Part shown: positions 58,551-64,000 of the stretch, one piece after another
Numbering within the stretch: the first letter of the stretch is position 1
Layout of the letters: every line of letters starts with the position of its first letter
NCBI RefSeq assembly: GCF_022179305.1
Contig: NZ_BPQP01000030.1
Coordinates: 1-64,000 of the forward strand
From: Methylobacterium iners
GTDB taxonomy: Bacteria; Pseudomonadota; Alphaproteobacteria; Rhizobiales; Beijerinckiaceae
Direction: 5' to 3'
Length of the DNA: 64,000 nt
Translations under genes and position numbers: made by a program
Notes under the pieces: generated by a model
Database searches by the model: none
Seen by the model: only the letters and a program-made list of their open reading frames with translations
What the model was told of the DNA's origin: nothing

Positions 58551-60044
58551 ATGGCAGATCCACGATCGCCGGGCGGCGATGCCGCCGCGTGCGACGCCGC
58601 ACGCCCAGGACCCTCACGCCGCGACGTCGCCGCGCTTCTTGCCGGAGGCGCGCTCGCCCTCCCGAGCCTGTTTGTCTCGGGACGTGCTCGCGCGGCGGAA
58701 CCGGACTTCCCGGACCGGGCCGCGGCCTTCGTCGAAACCTATGCCGAGAGCGGGCTCTTCTCGGGTGCCGTGATCGTCGCGGAAGGCGGCCGCCCGTTGT
58801 TTCGTCGCGCCTACGGCCTCGCCGATCGGGAATGGGCGGTTCCGAACATGCCTGAGACGCGGTTCCGGATCGGCTCGATCACCAAGCAGTTCACGGCCGC
58901 GGCGATCCTCAGGCTCGTCGACGAGGGACGCCTTCGCCTCGACCGGCCCGTTTCCGAGTGCATGCCGGACCTTCCCGACGCCTGGTCGGGGGTGACCGCG
59001 CGGATGCTCCTGAACCATTCGTCCGGCATCCCCAACCTCACGGCCCTGCCGGATTACCCCTCGGTCATCTCGCGGATCGACCGCACGCCCCGGGCCGTCG
59101 TGGCCTTGCTGGAGCGGGCGGCGGTGCTGTTCCCGCCCGGAGCCGGGCACGAGTACAGCAACACCGGCTACGTCCTGCTCGCGAGCCTCGTGGAGCGGGT
59201 CACCGGCCTCAGCGCGGCGCGCTACCTGGGCGACGCGATCCTCGGCCCGCTCGGCCTCGGCGGCATCACCGACGGCGATCCCGGCTCGATCGTGCCGCGC
59301 CGTGCCACGGGCTATGCTCATGCCCGCGGAGCCTGGCGCAACGCGCCGCCACTCGCGGCCGGCGTCGCGGCGGGTGCCGGCGATCTCGTGGCGAGCGTCG
59401 ACGAGCTCGTCGCCTGGGACCGTGCGCTCGTCTCGGGTCGGGTGATGTCGACCGCGTCCCAGGCCGCGATGGTCTCGGATTACGGCTACGGATACGGGCT
59501 CGGCCTGTATGTCGGGACCGCCTATGGCCGGAGGCTGTGGTCGCACGGAGGAGCCGTCCCCGGCTTCGTGGCGATCAAGGATTCCTATCCCGACGCCGGC
59601 CTCACCATCGCGGTCCTGTCGAACACCGAGACCGCGCCCGCCCAGGCCATGTCCCGGGGGCTCGCGGCGCTCTACTTCGGGGAGCCTGCGCGATCGGACA
59701 TCGCGATCGCGGAATACGTTCTGGCCCGCTACGTCGGGTTCTATCGCCTCGGCGCCCGCACCATCCTCGCGCTCGCTCTGAGCGAAGGGCGGCTCGTCAT
59801 GCGGCTCGGCGACGACCCGCCGCTCGCCCTGACGCCCGAGAGCGACCGCGTGTTCAGGACCGAAGTTGGAACCCGCCTCGTCCTCGACGTCGAGCCCGAC
59901 GGCCGTCCAACCGGAATCTGGCTCCGCAGGGACGGCCGCGACCGCACCGGGCCGAGGATCGACGAGCGCGCCTCCAGGCGCCTCACGGCACGTCTCGTTC
60001 CCCGACATGCCATCCCTCGCCGAGCTGCCGAACCGACGCGATGA
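58551..60044 (+). CDS. Beta-lactamase-family serine hydrolase with Tat leader
   Basis: A 497-residue penicillin-binding-protein-like hydrolase (class C beta-lactamase/esterase family). The catalytic set is Ser109-x-x-Lys112 (SITK), Tyr202-x-Asn204 (YSN) and the HGG triad in WSHGGAVPG. The leader SRRDVAALLAGGALALPSLF is Tat-like. A C-terminal extension after about residue 400 (FYRLGARTILALALSEGRLVMRLG) is typical of periplasmic esterase or peptidase members rather than true lactamases. ATG 58551 was chosen because it gives a short leader; there is no strong ribosome-binding site. The substrate is unknown. Confidence 0.88.
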   Translation: MADPRSPGGDAAACDAARPGPSRRDVAALLAGGALALPSLFVSGRARAAEPDFPDRAAAFVETYAESGLFSGAVIVAEGGRPLFRRAYGLADREWAVPNMPETRFRIGSITKQFTAAAILRLVDEGRLRLDRPVSECMPDLPDAWSGVTARMLLNHSSGIPNLTALPDYPSVISRIDRTPRAVVALLERAAVLFPPGAGHEYSNTGYVLLASLVERVTGLSAARYLGDAILGPLGLGGITDGDPGSIVPRRATGYAHARGAWRNAPPLAAGVAAGAGDLVASVDELVAWDRALVSGRVMSTASQAAMVSDYGYGYGLGLYVGTAYGRRLWSHGGAVPGFVAIKDSYPDAGLTIAVLSNTETAPAQAMSRGLAALYFGEPARSDIAIAEYVLARYVGFYRLGARTILALALSEGRLVMRLGDDPPLALTPESDRVFRTEVGTRLVLDVEPDGRPTGIWLRRDGRDRTGPRIDERASRRLTARLVPRHAIPRRAAEPTR

Positions 60045-60185
60045 GCCTGCCTCGGGATCGCCAGCGCCCATGTTCAGGACTAGGATGGGCAGGCACGGCA
60101 CGCTGGTTAGGCCAAAAGTCCACCTTGATTTGACCGGCCGCCTGCCATCCGCTGCCGCCACGAATAAGAATCAGGAGGATACGCG

Positions 60186-61706
<1,521 letters not shown>

Positions 61707-61729
61707 GCCCAGTGTTCGAGACCACCTCG

Positions 61730-61755
61730 CCCCGGCCGAAAGGCCGGGGTTTTTT
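61730..61755 (+). terminator. Rho-independent terminator after aldehyde dehydrogenase gene
   Basis: A perfect 8-base GC stem, CCCCGGCC and GGCCGGGG, closes a GAAA tetraloop and is followed by six T residues. It starts 24 bases after the aldehyde dehydrogenase stop and is the clearest intrinsic terminator in the window. It lies between that gene and the DUF779 gene, so the latter is either separately transcribed or made at a lower level. Confidence 0.93.
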
Positions 61756-61823
61756 GTCGAGGTCCGGCGCGCCACATGAGCGTGAACGCCCTGCGGGGGT
61801 GAAGGAACGGGAGCTGAACCGCC

Positions 61824-62252
61824 ATGACCGGCCCTGCCACAACGATCGATCCCGTCACCGCCGATCAGGCCGGCGTCGACGGCACGCCGCTGCGCGTGAC
61901 CGCGACGCCCGCCGCGCTGGCCCTCATCGAGGAACTGCGGGCCGACCACGGCCCGGTGATGTTCCATCAATCGGGCGGCTGCTGCGACGGCTCATCCCCG
62001 ATGTGCTATCCGGTCGGCGAATTCCTCACCGGCGACAGCGACGTGCATCTCGGCCAGGTGGCGGGCGCCGATTTCTGGATCAGCCGGCCGCAGTTCGAGG
62101 TCTGGAAGCACACCCACCTCATCCTCGACGTGGTGCCGGGCCGCGGCGGCATGTTCTCCCTGGAGAACGGCCGCGACAAGCGCTTCCTGATCCGCTCGCG
62201 GCTGTTCACGGCGGCTGAGAACAATGCGCTGGACGGTGCGTGCCGGATCTAA
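61824..62252 (+). CDS. DUF779 family protein
   Basis: A 142-residue protein of the DUF779 family, typically encoded next to ExaC-like aldehyde dehydrogenases. The motif MFHQSGGCCDGSSPMCYP has three cysteines and a histidine that could bind a metal or be a redox site. ALALIEELRADHG precedes it and DFWISRPQFEVWKHTHLILDVVPGRG follows. GGAG lies upstream of ATG 61824. Its role is unproven; the constant pairing suggests maintenance or regulation of the dehydrogenase. Confidence 0.92.
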   Translation: MTGPATTIDPVTADQAGVDGTPLRVTATPAALALIEELRADHGPVMFHQSGGCCDGSSPMCYPVGEFLTGDSDVHLGQVAGADFWISRPQFEVWKHTHLILDVVPGRGGMFSLENGRDKRFLIRSRLFTAAENNALDGACRI

Positions 62253-62334
62253 GCCGGGACCGAGGCGGCCCAGGCACGCGAGGGCGATCCGGGTCGAACG
62301 TGAGATCGCGTGACGATCAGGCGTCTGAACCGTC

Positions 62335-63036
62335 CTACGCCCCTCCACCCGCCTGTCCCCGAAACCCCGTCGCGAGCACGTAGAGCTCGCTCGAATCCGC
62401 CCGGCTCGCATTCGGCTTCACGTGGCGGACCACCTCGAAGTCGCGCTTGAGCTCGGCGAGCAGCGTGCCTTCGGTGCCACCCTGGAAGACCTTGGCGAGA
62501 TAGGCGCCACCCGGTGCCAGGATCTCACGGGCGAAGGCGGCGGCGGTCTCCGCGAGTCCGATAATGCGAAGGTGGTCCGTCTGCTTGTGGCCGGTGGTGT
62601 TGGCGGCCATGTCGGACAGGATGAGGTCGGCCAGTCCTCCGAGAAGCCCGGTCAGGATCCCCGGCGCTTCGGGATCGAGGAAGTCCAGGGTGACGAACTC
62701 CACCCCCGCCATCGGCTCGATCTCGAGGAGGTCGATGCCGACGACACGGCCGCTCGGGCCGACGACCTTGGCCGCGACCTGCGACCAGCCGCCGGGGGCC
62801 GCGCCGAGATCGACGACGCGCTGGCCGGGCCTGAGCAGCTTGAAACGCTCGTCGATCTCGGTGAGCTTGAAGGCCGCGCGGGAGCGGTAGCCCTCGCGCT
62901 TCGCCCTGGCGACGTAGGGATCGTTGAGCTGGCGCTCCAGCCAGCGCTTCTGGGAGGCGGTGCGGCCCCGCCCCGTCTTCACCCGCTGCTTGAGATCGCC
63001 CCGCAGGCCGCCGCTGGCGCCACGCCGGTCGGTCAA
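62335..63036 (-). CDS. rlmE: 23S rRNA (uridine-2552-2'-O) methyltransferase RlmE
   Basis: A 233-residue FtsJ/RrmJ-type methyltransferase that methylates the 2'-hydroxyl of U2552 in 23S rRNA. The SAM loop is VVDLGAAPGGWSQ, and the K-D-K-E tetrad can be located in RAAFKLTEI, LSDMAANTTGH, LAKVFQGG and SSELYVLA. A 40-residue basic N-terminal extension is normal in Alphaproteobacteria. The start ATG 63036 overlaps the stop of the Ppx/GppA gene by four bases, so the two are co-transcribed, a common alphaproteobacterial pairing. Confidence 0.96.
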   Translation of the reverse strand: MTDRRGASGGLRGDLKQRVKTGRGRTASQKRWLERQLNDPYVARAKREGYRSRAAFKLTEIDERFKLLRPGQRVVDLGAAPGGWSQVAAKVVGPSGRVVGIDLLEIEPMAGVEFVTLDFLDPEAPGILTGLLGGLADLILSDMAANTTGHKQTDHLRIIGLAETAAAFAREILAPGGAYLAKVFQGGTEGTLLAELKRDFEVVRHVKPNASRADSSELYVLATGFRGQAGGGA

Positions 63037-64000
63037 CGGTAGCCGCCGCGGCGCCAGACCCCGTCCTCGCGCATCATGTTCATCAAGAGGCCCTCGCGCA
63101 GGCCCCGGTCGGCGATCCGCAGGCGCTCCGACGGAAACGCTCGGCGGATCGCCTCCAGGATGGCGCAGCCCGCGAGAACGAGGTCGGCCCGGTCACGGCC
63201 GATGCAGGGATTGTCGGCCCGCTGGTCGAGGCGGGTGTCGAGGAGGTCGTCGATCGCGTCGGAGACCTCGCCGTCGCTCATCCAGAGACCGTCGACGCGC
63301 CGCCGCTCGTAGCGGGCGAGGCGCAGGTGCATGGCGGCCAGCGTCGTGACGGTGCCGGAGGTGCCGAGCAGGTGGAAGTGCCGCGCCGTGGCGGCGGGCG
63401 CCGCCCGGATGGCGAAGCGGGCCAGGAGCTCGGCCACCTCCTCCACCATGCCCTCGAACATCAGCCGCGTGACCTCGCAGCCGCCGTGGCGCTCGGCGAG
63501 CGTCACCACGCCGACGGGCAGCGAATCCCAGGCCCGGATGCGCTGGGTGGGGTCGGCGGACGGATTGGTCGCCGACCCGTCGAGCCAGGCGATCTCGGTG
63601 GAGCCGCCGCCGATGTCGAAGATTACGACGGATTCGGCGTAGGGGTCGGCAAGCGCCGCGCAACCGGTGACGGCGAGGTAGGCCTCGGTCTGGCGATCGA
63701 CGATCTCGAGGTCGAGGCCGACCTCCCTCTGGACGCGATCGACGAACTCGGCGCCGTTCACGGCGAGGCGGCAGGCCTCGGTCGCGATGATCTTGGCGCG
63801 CACCACGCCGCGGGCCTGCATCTTGGCGCGGCAGATGCGCAGGGCCTCGATGGTCCGCGCGATGGCGGCCTCGCTGAGGCGGTCCGCCGTTCCCAGGCCC
63901 TCGCCCAGGCGCACGATGCGCGAGAAGGCGTCGACCACGCGGAAGCCGTGGGAGGCGGGCTCCGCGACGAGCAGGCGGCAATTGTTGGTGCCGAGGTCGA
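63033..64000 (-). CDS. Ppx/GppA exopolyphosphatase family protein, 5' end outside window
   Basis: The C-terminal 322 or so residues of a Ppx/GppA phosphatase, which hydrolyses polyphosphate or pppGpp. The frame runs to the window edge, where DLGTNNCRLL marks the phosphate 1 loop, so only the first few residues are missing. GGGSTEIAW (phosphate 2) and the later LGTSGTVTTLAAMHL are the expected ASKHA motifs. The GTG at 63938 is internal. The gene ends in an ATGA overlap with rlmE. Confidence 0.93.
   Translation of the reverse strand, partial: DLGTNNCRLLVAEPASHGFRVVDAFSRIVRLGEGLGTADRLSEAAIARTIEALRICRAKMQARGVVRAKIIATEACRLAVNGAEFVDRVQREVGLDLEIVDRQTEAYLAVTGCAALADPYAESVVIFDIGGGSTEIAWLDGSATNPSADPTQRIRAWDSLPVGVVTLAERHGGCEVTRLMFEGMVEEVAELLARFAIRAAPAATARHFHLLGTSGTVTTLAAMHLRLARYERRRVDGLWMSDGEVSDAIDDLLDTRLDQRADNPCIGRDRADLVLAGCAILEAIRRAFPSERLRIADRGLREGLLMNMMREDGVWRRGGYR

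Noticed and set aside
60090-60120. A sigma-54-like GGCACG element upstream of the aldehyde dehydrogenase gene
   Set aside because: The downstream half lacks GC at the required ten-base spacing from GG, so the match fails at the essential positions.

Overview
This window comes from a high-GC alphaproteobacterium. The gene set, Tat-style leaders, glp operon, ExaC-like aldehyde dehydrogenase with its DUF779 partner, and the guaB/MAPEG/rsmB/guaA neighbourhood fit Hyphomicrobiales, and a Methylobacterium-like member of Methylobacteriaceae is my best guess. That placement is inferred from gene content, not from a marker gene. No phage, IS element, CRISPR array or replication origin is visible.

Layout. 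1-5 kb: a membrane sterol-desaturase-type hydroxylase, a gene-poor stretch, then a tight three-gene unit (Tat-exported aldo/keto reductase, Tat-exported Rossmann protein, ADP/ATP-translocase-like permease). 5.2-10.5 kb: a small NepR-like anti-sigma factor followed by a glycerol regulon (DeoR/GlpR repressor, glpD, glpK, glpF) with a palindromic operator candidate. 10.7-33.2 kb, minus strand: a surface-adhesin locus with a TolC-family outer-membrane lipoprotein, a 5384-residue repeat protein (LEPR motif, DUF4347, about 40 Ig/cadherin-like modules) and three inner-membrane/periplasmic genes (a lipoprotein adaptor, a GAF-HlyD fusion, and a PqqD-like/M50 peptidase/HlyD fusion). No ABC ATPase is present. 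This looks like a dedicated export apparatus for the giant protein and is the best candidate here for an undescribed system.

34.1-42.9 kb: a MocR-type regulator diverges from a complete eight-gene Nit1C cluster (Sll0783-like protein, Nit6803-type nitrilase, radical SAM, GNAT, AIR-synthase-like, glycosyltransferase, MSMEG_0570-like protein, flavoprotein). Two matching operator-like sequences lie in inverted orientation at the two ends of the divergent promoter region. 43.2-46.9 kb: tRNA-Arg(ACG), a Tat-exported intradiol dioxygenase, a frameshifted DUF7002 gene, guaA and a small basic secreted protein. 46.9-58.5 kb: a DUF808 membrane protein, an esterase, rsmB (apparently with a CTG start), a tiny lipoprotein, panE, a MAPEG protein, guaB, a DUF3313 lipoprotein, two MFS exporters and a DoxX protein. 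58.5-64 kb: a serine hydrolase, aldehyde dehydrogenase with a strong terminator, a DUF779 protein, rlmE and the 3' part of ppx/gppA, which runs off the right edge.

Most chromosomal genes are short-spaced or overlapping. The adhesin locus and the Nit1C cluster are the two accessory-looking systems. Long open frames antisense to the adhesin gene are a by-product of its codon bias and were not called as genes.
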